Below are positions 32,793 through 43,808 of a stretch of 64,000 bases of DNA, piece by piece. A program made the translations under genes and the position numbers. The notes below the pieces were generated by a model. That model was not told the origin of the DNA and ran no database searches. It saw only the letters and a program-made list of their open reading frames with translations. Origin of the DNA: Scilla litardierei. Lineage: Eukaryota > Streptophyta > Magnoliopsida > Asparagales > Asparagaceae. How positions within the stretch are numbered: position 1 is the stretch's first letter; the number at the start of each line of letters is the position of its first letter. Location of the stretch: NCBI GenBank assembly GCA_030789695.1, contig CM061141.1:197109689-197173688 (forward strand). The letters run 5' to 3'.

Positions 32793-35700
32793 TGTAACGA
32801 CCCGCTCTCGGGGGCCCGTTACTTATTTGATATTTGCACAGGTTCTGCAGTTAACCAGTGAAGTCAAAATAGCCACGATGCAGAGATGTACAAAAATACC
32901 CAAATAGTGTCCAATTATTACAATCCATATTGTACAAATGTTCCAACGATACCTGAAAGAAAGAAAATACATGGCGAAGGTAAAACTGAAAGTTGCGACC
33001 TCAGGGTCGAAGTCTGGTGCTATTAACTCAAGAGCATCTGCCTCCATATGTACGTCGTCTGCGGTGCCACGGAGATGGAACCGTAGGTAAGTCACAACAA
33101 TTCTAGCGATAGAAAAAGAGGAGTGCACAAATATGGAGCAGGCTATGGTAAACAAGTGCGGAAAGTAAAGTAAAAGCGAACATGCATACAATAGCGATAA
33201 GTAAAGTGCTAGTGGCTGTGTAGGTGTAGCAAGTAAGGTGCATGCAGTGCGTAAAGTAAAGGTGACGGTGCAAGTGTGAAAGTAGTGTGCAAGAGCAACA
33301 ATTGTGGCATGGCATAAGGTAGCAGCAATATTTTTAATCAGCAGGCAATGCAATGACGATAGTAGGACAACCAGGCAGATGTAGTAACACTGAAAGTACA
33401 AGCAGGCAATAGTAACACTAAAAGCTACGTGACTTATATAGGAAGGTATGGTGTGTGACCATTGAGCTCATCTCTTGCCACAGGGGCGCTCACCCGGGCG
33501 GATCTCATTTCACTTTAGTCGGTACATTTCATTCAGTCGGTCGGTACAGTGCAATGTGTAGATGACTCGCGGTCGCTCCCGCACTTTCACTAATATAAGT
33601 TTACCCCAAAAACCCAGTGCAGTGTCAACTATCTTTAAGCATTCAATTTCAATAAGATGTTCCAGCAATATGATGTCAATGCAGTGTATCACTCAGTCTT
33701 GTGTTGCATTACGGTATGTCAATTTTGTTGTTCCAAAAGTAAAGCTGTTCAAAAGCATTAACGACGCTCCAAAGAGCTTCATTTGTTGAAAAGTCAAGGC
33801 AGAAACCTCAAGAGAGAATGTCAGTCTTGAGCAATGATTTGAAGTCCAACAACTAAGTTACCGATTCCATGCTTCGAGCATGCGGTATCTCCACTTAGTA
33901 TACTACTTTCCATTATACGTACACTATCTAAATTTCTAAGGTTAGAATTAACTGTGACTTACTGAGCTCGTCGTGGCAAGACGAGATTGGAGCTAGAAGA
34001 GCTGGTGCACGAGAAATGGTACCTGCAATCACAAGAAACAATTGGTTAAAGCGCACCCTATTTTCTATTCAAATAATCTGATCGTTTTGATTTTTAAACC
34101 TATTGAAACGTTGTCGAAAACGGGTCTAAATTTTTATATAGCCTATATATGATAAAAATAGTTTTACTGCAAGATAGAATATTTTTCTGAGGCTTATAGT
34201 AATTTCTATAATTTTTAAAAGCTCAAAAACAGTTTAAAAACTATTTTTCAATTAGTAACGTATTTATTCTATAATTTCTTCTGGATGCAATCTACATCGG
34301 AATGTTGCAAATGAGGTGTCAAAATGACCGTCTTGGAGAGTAATATAACATATATTTTATCACTTAGTAGTGTACGTAAAAATATCTAGATACGGATTTT
34401 TGAACGAAAATCACGTATTTATCTTTTAGGCTTAAAAATTAATTCTGGAAAAACTAAGCATCGGATCGAGACGAAACTAGCGCCATTGGGTCCAGAATGT
34501 CATTTCTGATTTTCTGGAGCTAGTCTCACATTTTTCTGGGTCTTATATAATTACTTATGGATTTAAAACCATAAAACCCATTTAATAATTAATAAAAATT
34601 ACGAAAAAACGAAATATTCGTTATATTTACAAGTTTGCCATTGCAAACTTACCGTCGCCCTCCGTTCTCGAGCGTGCATGGCGGAGGGGGATGTCGACGG
34701 TGGCGGACCCAGGCGAGTGGCGACGGCGGAAGTCGGTGAGGGTGGACGACGGCGACGGCGATCTCCGGTGATGAAGGCGAGGCGGTGGGGCGAGGGTGCT
34801 CACGGCGGCGGCTTCGAGTGGCGGGGTCGGAGGGGAGTTCTGGAGAGGCGGCACGGCGATGCACGGGGCGGAGCGGGGTCGGGCTGCGGACGTCGTGGTG
34901 CAGCGTGGCGAAGCTACCGTCGTGGCTTCGGAGGAGGTGGCGGAGGAGCAGCGGCCTCTTGCGGTGGCGGAGCGGACGGGGAAGCTCCGGGAGTCAACGG
35001 CGGTTGTTGTCGTACGGCGGAGAGCAGGCGGGGGTCTTGGTGGCGGACGGAGTGAGGTCGGCGGCGGCGGGTCGAGGCAGCCGGAGGGTGGCGGCGGAGC
35101 TCCGGGAGAGAGAGTACGGGGAGGAGAGCGAGAGAGGGGGAGAAGAGAGTGATGTGTGCGTGTGTTGGGTTGTGAGAAGCTGGGGATGGGTTTGGGCCTT
35201 TCGGAAACGAGGAGAGAAGAGATAGGGAGAGAGTCTGTGAGTGTTAGAGAGAGGGTTGGGCTCGAAAGCTTCTGGGTTTAAATGCAAAGAGAAGGAGATG
35301 GAGAGGGTTACGCAGTGCCTGGGGGGTTGTGGGTGTTTATATAGGTTAGCTAATGGCAAAGTGGTGATTAATGGGGGTAGATGAGTGGGTAGATGGGGGG
35401 TGTTAGCTGAGAGGAGAGTAGATACGGGTAGGTTAGGTAATGGGATTAGATTAGAAAAGTAATTAAGGTGATAATTAGTAATAGGTAAAAACTCGTTAAT
35501 GAATGTCATTAGTGTAACGAAATTACGGAAATGCCCCTACTAGTAAACGTGTCCGAAAAATTACGAAAACATACCCACGGGATCGTATCGTCACGAGGAT
35601 GGCGAATACAAAGACCGTTACAGGATTTGAGCTACAGAAATACTAGTTTTTGGCCAAAATGTTTAGAAAGCGGGTTTGCGGGTTCTCTATTGAAACGATA

Positions 35701-36041
35701 TCAGAAAATTACGAAATTAATGTGGGGAGCCCTAAATGATCATAGGATGCTACTGCAGAAGTTTGAAAACGTTCTGAAGACGTTTGAATAGAAAATAATT
35801 TCATTGACCCAAAACTGCAATATCCGAAAATGAATTTTTATCAGATCTTTCAGAGGTATTTGACGAAATCCGATTTTACTAATATACTCTATAACTAGTC
35901 TGATACTTCAAAACATTTTTATAGGAAATTTTTGAAATCAGTTTTGTTATAAAACTCTTGACTACATTTATAAAGAGATTTTAAAATGTTAAAAATATGT
36001 TAAGCACGTAATTGAAGTGTTGAAATATACAGGTCGTTACA
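32793..36041 (-). mobile_element. Element D 5' LTR (3249 bp)
   Basis: Same length as the left LTR, with a handful of substitutions. It ends GGTCGTTACA, followed by the duplication tggag and the continuation of C's integrase gene. Confidence 0.92.
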
Positions 36042-36927
36042 TGGAGTCCCCGTGAGTATCGTGTCGGACAGAGACACGAGGTTCACATCTCAGTTCTGGC
36101 AGAGTTTGCAGAAGAGCTTGGGTACGCGTCTGAGTTTCAGCACGGCGTACCATCCGCAGACGGATGGCCAGTCCGAGAGGACGATTCAGATTTTGGAAGA
36201 CATGCTGAGGGCGTGCATGTTGGACTTCAAGGGTTCGTGGGAGGACCATCTGCACTTGGTGGAGTTCTCTTACAACAACAGCTTCCAGGCGAGTATTGGC
36301 ATGGCGCCTTTCGCCGCTCTTTATGGGAGGAAATGTCGATCGCCATTGAGGTGGGATGACGTTGGTGATCGGGAGCTGTTGGGACCTGAGATGATCATGG
36401 AGGCAGTGGATATCGTCAAGAATATTCGGGAGAGGTTGAGGATTGCTCAGGACCGTTTTAAGCATTGGGCGGATGCTAAATGTCGTCCTTTGGAATTTCA
36501 GCCGGGCGACCATGTGTTCTTGAAGATTTCGCCGAATCGCGGTGTGATTCGTTTCGAGAAGCGAGGGAAGTTGAGCCCGCGATACATTGGACCGTTTGAC
36601 ATTCTGGAGAAAGTTGGCAAGGTAGCTTATCACTTGGCCTTGCCGCCATCTTTGGAAGGGGTTCACAATGTTTTCCATGTGTCGCAGCTTCGTCGATACA
36701 TTAGCGATCCATCTCATGCTGTGGATTTCTCGGAGATTACCGTTCGCCCCGATTTGACGTATGACCAGCATCCAGTGCAGATTCTGGACAGGCGTCAGAA
36801 ATCGCTTCGGAACAAGATTTTCAATCTTGTGAGGGTGATGTGGCGACACGGCTCACCTGGAGAGTCTACTTGGGAGAATGGGGATGAGATGCGAAAGCGT
36901 TTCCCACTTTTGTTTCCGGACACGTGA
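36042..36927 (+). pseudogene. Integrase catalytic core and chromodomain-like tail of element C
   Basis: The ORF resumes after D with [15 protein letters not shown] (second catalytic Asp) and [14 protein letters not shown] (catalytic Glu), completing the D,D-35-E core. A GPY/F-like stretch follows ([20 protein letters not shown]). Next is [14 protein letters not shown], and finally a chromodomain-like end with [20 protein letters not shown] and FPLLFPDT, stopping at TGA 36925-36927. Such tails target chromoviruses to particular chromatin. This part has no internal stop. It is separated from the N-terminal half only by D and the 73 bp putative intron. The minus-strand ORF of 270 aa here is a shadow. 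Confidence 0.9.
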
Positions 36928-36960
36928 GTGTTTGGAAATTCCGAGGACGGAATTTTTCTT

Positions 36961-36973
36961 AAGTTGGGGAGGA
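36961..36973 (+). promoter_or_regulatory. Polypurine tract of element C
   Basis: AAGTTGGGGAGGA lies directly before the start of C's 3' LTR, whose first three bases (TGT, 36974-36976) now sit left of element A2. Confidence 0.85.
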
Positions 36974-36976
36974 TGT

Positions 36977-38192
36977 TGTAGAGGAATATGCCCTCGGATC
37001 ATTTGTATTTGATGCAAATGATAATTTAAGCTTAGATATGGACTATTTTGCATTTGATGCAAAAGAGATTAAATGTGTCTTAAATTATTTAAGACTATAT
37101 TTAATTAAATAAATGCGTTGAAAAGGTTACCTAGATGACGGGATCGTCCCGCTCTAAACGCAGGTTCAAACCGCGTCAAAAACGGAGTCCAAATGCACAA
37201 GTTATAGCCAAAACAAGTCAGCCCAAACTGTTGGGCTGAAACCTGCGAAAATGGAGGCCCACCAAGCCCGAATTTTCTGGTTAGGGTTTTTGAAACCTGG
37301 GATTTTCTTGACTGCTACGTTTCTAAGAGAAGCATGACTTTTGGCTATCTTTGGACAATTGTTTGAAGGGTCAAACGGACTCGGATTGACGAGCCGTTTT
37401 TTCCTACGCGTTCACCGTTGAACACCCTTCGAATTGATAGGTTGTATCAATCATGAAGATCAACGGTGAGTGAGTTAAAATTCACGGAAGTTTGCACTTT
37501 GTGAAGTGCAAACTAACTTGATTTTGATTAACTCAAATTAATAGTCCCACATCGGATTTTGAGAAAGGGGAGTAGTCAGCCGCCTATATAAATAGGGGTC
37601 TGCTCTCCTCCTCAAAACTCGTCCCAAGCTCTAGATCTGAGCGGCTCTCGTAAATGTTGGAGCACGCTCGGATCTAAGCTAAATTAATATTCTCCTCTCC
37701 CTATAAATTTCTGCCTTGCTCCTGAGGGCTCTAGCAAAGCCGCAAAGGAATTCAGATTCAGATCCGAAATCTAGGCGGAGGTTTCACTCGCGTGAAACTT
37801 TCTTCGGCGGTGGGTGGCTCGGCGACATGGGGATTGATCGCCTCGGGATGCGGATCGGTTCTAGGAGCGGTGCGGGGAGCGGTTCAAGGAGCGGCTCGGC
37901 GTGAGACGGGAGCAGCTCGGAAGACGGCGCGGAACATCTCGCCTGCCCCAGGGCTGAGATTCCGGGTATGTGTTTAAGTTTTCATTTAATTATTCGCAGT
38001 AGTTAGATCCCTCTTGGGGTGGTCAGATCCACCCCAAGTTGGCAGAGTTCCTGGCTAATAGGGTCTGGTTCCTTAGGGTTGCATGTTAATTAGATTAACA
38101 TAAAATTTTTCCGCTGCATTTCTGTCTATGTTCCGTCCGACTTAGGACGGGACTAGAGTTTTTGTGCCCTAAGGGTCCCAGAAAACCCATCA
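36977..38192 (+). mobile_element. A2 5' LTR (1216 bp)
   Basis: TGTAGAGGAATATG to AAACCCATCA. It contains a TATA-like CTATATAAATA at 37584-37594 and a TTTTCCGCTGC-type motif near the end. Small ORFs of 61-62 aa recur in every LTR copy and are not considered genes. Confidence 0.92.
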
Positions 38193-38193
38193 T

Positions 38194-38206
38194 TGGTATC
38201 AGAGCC
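38194..38206 (+). promoter_or_regulatory. Primer binding site of A2 (initiator tRNA-Met type)
   Basis: TGGTATCAGAGCC one base after the LTR. Confidence 0.92.
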
Positions 38207-38269
38207 ATCTCTGTATGCTGATCTAGGACTGCAAATTTATTATTTGAATGCTTTTACAGAAAAATGTTT

Positions 38270-38790
38270 ACTTTAAATTTATGCGATAAATTTAATTTTT
38301 TTTTAAAAAAATGTTTTCTTTAAATTTATGCGATAAATTTAAATTATTTTTAAATGTTTAAAATTTTTATATGATAAATTTTAAACATGAAAGTTTTAAA
38401 ATGGAATTTTAAATTTATGTGATAAATTTTAAAATTGTTTTAAAGCTTTAAAACTTTATGCGATAAGTTTAAAAGGTTGTTTAAAATTTTATGTGATAAA
38501 TTTTAAGCATGGAATTTTTTAAATGATGTTTTAAATTTATAAGATATTTTTAAAAGCTGATTTTAAAAGTTTAAAATTTTTATGCGATAAATATTTTAAA
38601 GGAGCATGTAAATGTTATGATTTTAAAACAAGCTTTTACTTTATGAGATGAAATAAATGTTTTTAAAATCATATTTTAAATTTAAATGTTAAATTTAAGA
38701 ATGTATGCCAAAACTGTTTATGCGATAAACTTTAGTCTATTTAAATTGTTAAATATTTGTACACCTTTTTATGCGATAAAATTAGTGTAA
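38270..38790 (+). repeat. Array of A/T hairpins with GCG/GTG loops in A2 leader
   Basis: About nine inverted repeats centred on TTTATGCGATAA-like cores: 38275-38293, 38322-38340, 38356-38386, 38405-38435, 38446-38474, 38479-38508, 38561-38600, 38715-38730 and 38761-38788, with a weaker one near 38528-38557. Stems change while pairing is kept, e.g. AAATTTAT/ATAAATTT, GTTTAT/ATAAAC, and an outer ACAC/GTGT pair in the last one. The array begins about 70 nt after the primer site. Related cores lie in A1 (17285-17614) and in element B's leader. Confidence 0.75.
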
Positions 38791-39204
38791 CATTATTTTA
38801 ATGGCTATGTCATCTTGTCTCTATTTGATAACACAAGACAACCCTTTAGGTTAACCATTAAGTAATGATTAAAATTTATTACTTGAATTTTAATGACATG
38901 CTATGTTTTAATAAAACATTAACAATGCTTCAAGACCTAATTCCTGATTAGGGTAGTCCGTTTAATGAAAATTTTAATTTTAATTGTTATTATTAAATCA
39001 TTAAAGGACTTCGCTTTTAGCGTTGGTTAATAATTTATTAAAATCCTAATAACGATTAGGATATCACGTGAACCTTATAGTTGATAAGGACTTAATAAAA
39101 GTTATTAAACAAATCCTAAAATTTTGAATTTAAGGATGCAACTAGTTGATAGGATTAATTAGTTGTTAATAAAAGCTGTTTAGTCTATGGCACACATACA
39201 AAAA

Positions 39205-39356
39205 TGACAAGCTTCATTCAATGGACCATGATCCAGTCAATGTGCTTGGCTAAGAGTTCTGGGTCAACCCTTGCTAGTACAAGGGGCAGTGATCCTGGCT
39301 TAGTCAATTCCCTGGCTGTGTTCCGCTGGACCGCAATGTCGCGAATCATGATTGTA
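39205..39356 (+). repeat. Leader block in A2 shared with elements B and D
   Basis: Contains CAATGGACCATGATCCAGTC, then AATGTGCTTGGCTAAG, CCTGGCTTAGTCAATTC and GCTGGACCGCAATG. It lies about 1.0 kb after the primer site. The stretch 38790-39205 is A/T-rich non-coding leader. Confidence 0.8.
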
Positions 39357-39463
39357 TGACACCCTGGACTATATCTAGTCAATGCGTTATAAATCTTATT
39401 AAAGATTAATTCGTATCCCTCCTTGATTTTGGAGCTTGGTAACTCAAAGAAGACAATTATAGT

Positions 39464-39758
39464 TGTTGAGTCTCCTCAAGCTGTGACTTGTTTTTCTTTA
39501 AGGAACAAACTCCAACATACATGTGATGTAGTCTAGACTTGACCCAAATCGATGCGTCGGGTCTCCTCGAGTATCGATCTAAGTCAAATCTGGACACGAA
39601 ATCAAGGGTCTGACTAGACCAGTCATTATGATTTGTTGAGTCTCCTCAAGATCATAAGTGACCGTGGGTAAAAATCAACAGGGAATCACATGTGATGTGA
39701 TTGACCAAGAGTTAGTCTACCAGTCATGGAACCAATCAACTTGTTGAGTCTCCTCAAG
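39464..39758 (+). repeat. TTGAG...CTCAA hairpin series in A2 leader
   Basis: GTTGAGTCTCCTCAAG occurs at about 39465-39480, 39635-39650 and 39743-39758, with a variant (GGGTCTCCTCGAG) near 39560. Each is an inverted repeat with a 4 nt loop. Element B has the same stems with other loops at homologous places. The series ends about 35 bp before solo LTR E. Confidence 0.65.
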
Positions 39759-39794
39759 GTTGTGAGGTTCGGGATGATTGGATCCCTCTTTCAC

Positions 39795-42700
39795 TGTAAC
39801 GGCCTGTTTTTATATATACGTATTTCGTACGTGTTCGAGTAATATAGTGATTTGATAGAGTATTAATATGTATGATTTTTATTTATTATTATTCATAACT
39901 CGAGCATGAGATTTAATGAGCGCGTTAATATCTTCTCTAATTCTTGATTTATGTTGTTACAGGGGCGAGATCGTAATAATCCGATCAGATGATCCGCATA
40001 TCTTATCTTGATCAAATCTAAACCAAACCTAAACATCTTAACGATATTGATTATCTAATTCAAATCCTAAATAAGTCTTAATGTCGCAATCAAATCTTAA
40101 CCGGCAATCTGTAAAGATCTTATTGTTGATTTCCCAATCAAATCGTAACAGAACCGATCTTCCCGATATCTTAACTATACGAGTCTACCAACCTAATCTC
40201 AGTTAACCTGACTTTCCAAATCTAATCTAGATTCTAATAAATCAAATACCATAACTGTTAAATTACCTTAAGAAATCCAATCGTAACTAAGACAACCGTT
40301 TAATTATCTAAATCAGCAATCTCAGGATCTTAACGTTGACCCCTAAATCAAATCGATCATCTTGATCTAAACACCTTAACTATATCGGCTTTCTACTCTA
40401 ATCGACAAATCGAAATATCTCAACCAAGATCACAGGTTATCCTAACAAATTTTAATATCTTAATTAACTCCATTTTATTATTGATGAATCTGAATCTTTA
40501 CCAACCCTATACCTAATATCTTAACTAGAGAGATTTTATTTAAACCCCAAATCTTAATAAAATCTTAATGAATTTTTAATAAGACTAAATAAATTCCAAC
40601 TTACAAAATTCGAATTCGAATTTCAAATCTTCTAATAGTCAAATGAGGATTTCCTTATTTGGACTCATTAAATCTAATTGAATGGCTATGATCTTCATTG
40701 TATTAAATCTTATTTACATCCTATTGCTAATAAAATTTCCTAATTAGCCATAACCCCATACTCACGCATTGGGTGCACACGCACACACACACAGTTTCAT
40801 TTTAAAACTTAGGCCTAAGAGATATATATGTATATAACACAAACCTAAGCCTAGTATTATCAACCCCATGCTCTGGCAACCTGAGGAAGCCTCACGTGTG
40901 CAGGCCTAAGTTTTAAATTGAACCCTAGAGCACCCAACACAGCAACCTAGACTATATTATAATAAACCCTAGGATTATATTTTTCCCCAAGCCCATGTGT
41001 CATGCGGAAATTTTCTCCCCTCTAGGATGAGCCGTACAAACCCTACCCTAACTCTATAAACCCACAGGCTACCTCTTTTTCAACCCTAGCTTCCTTTATA
41101 AAACCCTAGACTAATGACCTAGGCTATCAAACAAAAAAAGAAAACCCTAGATACCTAAAGCCAGCCGCCTCCCCCTACTTTTCTCCCTCCCCATTCACGC
41201 AAGGACCCACGCCAGCCCGAGCTCCCCACGGCTTCACCTCCTTCCCCACGCAACCAACCCGTGCTTCTCCCCTCCTTCTCCTCTCCACAGCCGCAACCAA
41301 ACCCCTGCCCGAGCTCCTTCCTCCTCCTCCTCCGAGATCCCCCACCCACGGCCTCCTCAAACACGCAACCCTCCTCTCCGACAAACCCAACGGCAGTCCC
41401 CTCATCCCACCTTTCCCCTTGCCCCTCTCGTTGATTCGACACCACCGACGATGGTGAAGCTCCGCCCGGAGCCCCACGAAGCCCCGATCCTACCCTCACT
41501 ACGAAACCCCCGGCCACCTCCGACTCCCTCCGTTCAGCCCGCACAAACCCTACACAGCACCGCCTCACTTCCCACCTGCAACTCGCGAGCCCACCTCCTT
41601 CCGGCGAACCTCACCCGCCAACTCAGGCTCCCCTAGCTCACCGCCCTCCGGCCACCACTTCGCACTCCCCGCCGTCCTTCCTCTCGCCCGAAACCAGCAT
41701 CACCTCCGGACGGCGCCCCCCTCTCGCACAGAGCCCATCCGAGTAACCCAGGTCACCTCAACCCCACATTCCGACGATGAACCTCCCCGCCGTTACCTGC
41801 CACTTCCCCTGTTTTCGACTGCATCAGCCACCCTCCGACTCCTCCTCACAACCCCCTAGTCACCGGGAGCCCCCTCGACAACTGCGCCGCCATCGCCACA
41901 TCTCTCCGAAACCCCCGAGCACCATGCCAGCCTCCCTCATCTTCAAAACACCATCATCCACTGCCTCCGTTCATTCCCCGAAGGCACAAAACTCTTCCAG
42001 CGCCTCTCCCCGCATCACTTCCGCCCTCAAGCCTCTGCCTGCATGGACAGCAAGGGGGGTAGTAAACGTGTAAGTTATGTTTAATTCTTTTATATCATTA
42101 GTTTTAAGATTACTATGTCTTAGGTAATATACTTTCAGTTCACATTATATATTTACGTACTAGTGTTCTATTATTATGTTAGCTGCCAAGTAGTAGATAG
42201 GTTAGTGGGTAATACTTCAGTTTGTAAATTAATGTGTAGGGCGGTTAAACAATAGAATATAATGTTATATGTTTGTAACAGATGGTAATAATGTTAAATT
42301 GATGACATCAGTACTTTAATTGTGATGCTCTTACAGTAAGTTATTAGTGATAAAAATATTTGGCAGCTCATTATATATATAGTTAGTAATGTCCTAGGTA
42401 TATGTAGTTATCATTAGTCTTATATTATATAAATAGCAGTGTATTATAATTCAACATCTTGGTTAACTCTTTGAGGACCCTTAACCAATTATAAATCCGT
42501 AACGCAGATTAAACCGCGTCTCTCACCACAATCACCCGGACACCCGAAACCAGCTACAACAGGCAAGTGTACATTTTCAGTTTTAAAATATCGTTACATT
42601 TAAATGCTGAATCAAGAACTGCTGGTCTTGCTTTATGTTGTGTTGCACGTCACACTCGCACACTCGTGATTGAATGCTTATTGAAGGAATGCGTTTTGAT

Positions 42701-43808
42701 AGAACTTATTGACGAAATAGAATATTTGAAATCGTGAAATTGTGAGTTCATGTGCCCAAGCGGCGAAATCGTGACTTTCGTGAGCGTCATGTGAGTTGAC
42801 AAACTTCGTGCTTGTAATACGACTAGGCCGGCTCGTGTTCCGGAAAACTTTTGGGTGGGGTTAGGGTTGAGCGGCCACTGGGCGTATGAAAGGTACTCTC
42901 CTCAAGAGCACCACCCGCATGCGGTGGGTTAGCGTCAATCACGGTAAGCCCCCGTGAGAGGAACGACCTTCTCATCACGACCTAAAGGCGAGAACCCTAG
43001 GAGTGAATAGAAACCACGGACGTGAAATTGCAAATTGCCAAGTCTTACTTTATTCCAGCATGCTTAGAACTGCCATGTTATTTGTTGTATGCACTACAGT
43101 TGTCACTTTATCTGCTGTACACAAGACACTTGTCACATTATCTGCTGTACACAAGACACTTGTCACATTATCTGCTATACACAAGACACTTGTCACATTA
43201 TCTGCTGCACACGTTACACTTGCCACATTATCTGCTGCACACACTACATGCCACCGCTTTTTTGCACTATGCTTGACGTACTCATGCTTTAACTATGTGT
43301 CACTTACATTGTCATGAAATCAATTTGGAAAACCTTGCCGGGGGTCAATTATCATAATTTTCTAAATCTTGCCGAGCGACCCTCGCTGACGTATGTTTCT
43401 TGTCTTGTGAAATATACGTCAGGTATTAGACAAGTTCACAGAGGAGTTTGCTAAAAGACTAAACAGGTTGATCGGGAGTGCCTGCTGTTGAGTGTTCTGT
43501 CGCTGAGAAGCTTTGTGTCTTCGTATCATTTGTACTTTGTTAATTCTTTCACAACTTGTATGGGCTCTATGACCCTCCTTTATTTCATTCATTGTTGTAA
43601 CCTATTTCTGAGACTTGAGATTGTAATTAAATACATTATCTGTGTTGTTTGAGCTGCATGCAAGACCCTGCAGGATGTTATCACACAGACGCGTAATGTG
43701 CTTAAACCAAGGAGGAAGGAAAAGAAAAAGTATCTCCTTCTTGTTTTAAGCACATGCGGACCTTCGTCGCGTCCTCGCCCCAAGTACAATGGGAATCGGG
43801 GCGTGACA
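39795..43808 (+). mobile_element. Element E: 4.0 kb solo LTR of a Gypsy-type element
   Basis: It begins TGTAACGGCCTG and ends TCGGGGCGTGACA, like Gypsy C's LTR ends (TGTAAYGACTGG / GGGTCGTGACA), and is flanked by the duplication ttcac (39790-39794 and 43809-43813). No second LTR copy, primer site, tract or pol domain is present, so it is best read as a solo LTR left by recombination between the two LTRs of a full element. Inside are an A/T-rich first 1.3 kb, a C/T-rich stretch (41160-42050) with chance ORFs, and a 30 bp minisatellite near 43085-43250. Confidence 0.8.
43085..43250 (+). repeat. 30 bp minisatellite in solo LTR E
   Basis: About five and a half tandem copies of a 30 bp unit containing ACTTGTCACATTATCTGCTG. 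It produces a repetitive ORF in all frames (e.g. LVTLSAVHKT repeats), which is not evidence for a gene. Confidence 0.85.

Larger units (their letters stand above)
27417..36041 (-). mobile_element. Element D: non-autonomous Gypsy-type LTR retrotransposon (LARD-like)
   Basis: Two LTRs of exactly 3249 bp (27417-30665 and 32793-36041) with ends TGTAACGACC and GGTCGTTACA. The duplication tggag lies at 27412-27416 and 36042-36046. The purine tract is beside the left LTR and the primer site beside the right one, so transcription is leftward. The 2.1 kb interior has no gag or pol. Its pre-tract sequence CCGAGGACGGAAT and its primer site resemble those of element C, into whose integrase gene it jumped. 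LTR copies differ at few positions, so it is among the youngest insertions here. Confidence 0.92.

Noticed and set aside
36037..36849. 270 aa minus-strand ORF opposite the integrase
   Set aside because: Shadow of the integrase/chromodomain frame.
43003..43317. 104 aa ORF with repeated LVTLSAVHKT peptide
   Set aside because: Produced by the 30 bp minisatellite in solo LTR E; all frames are open.
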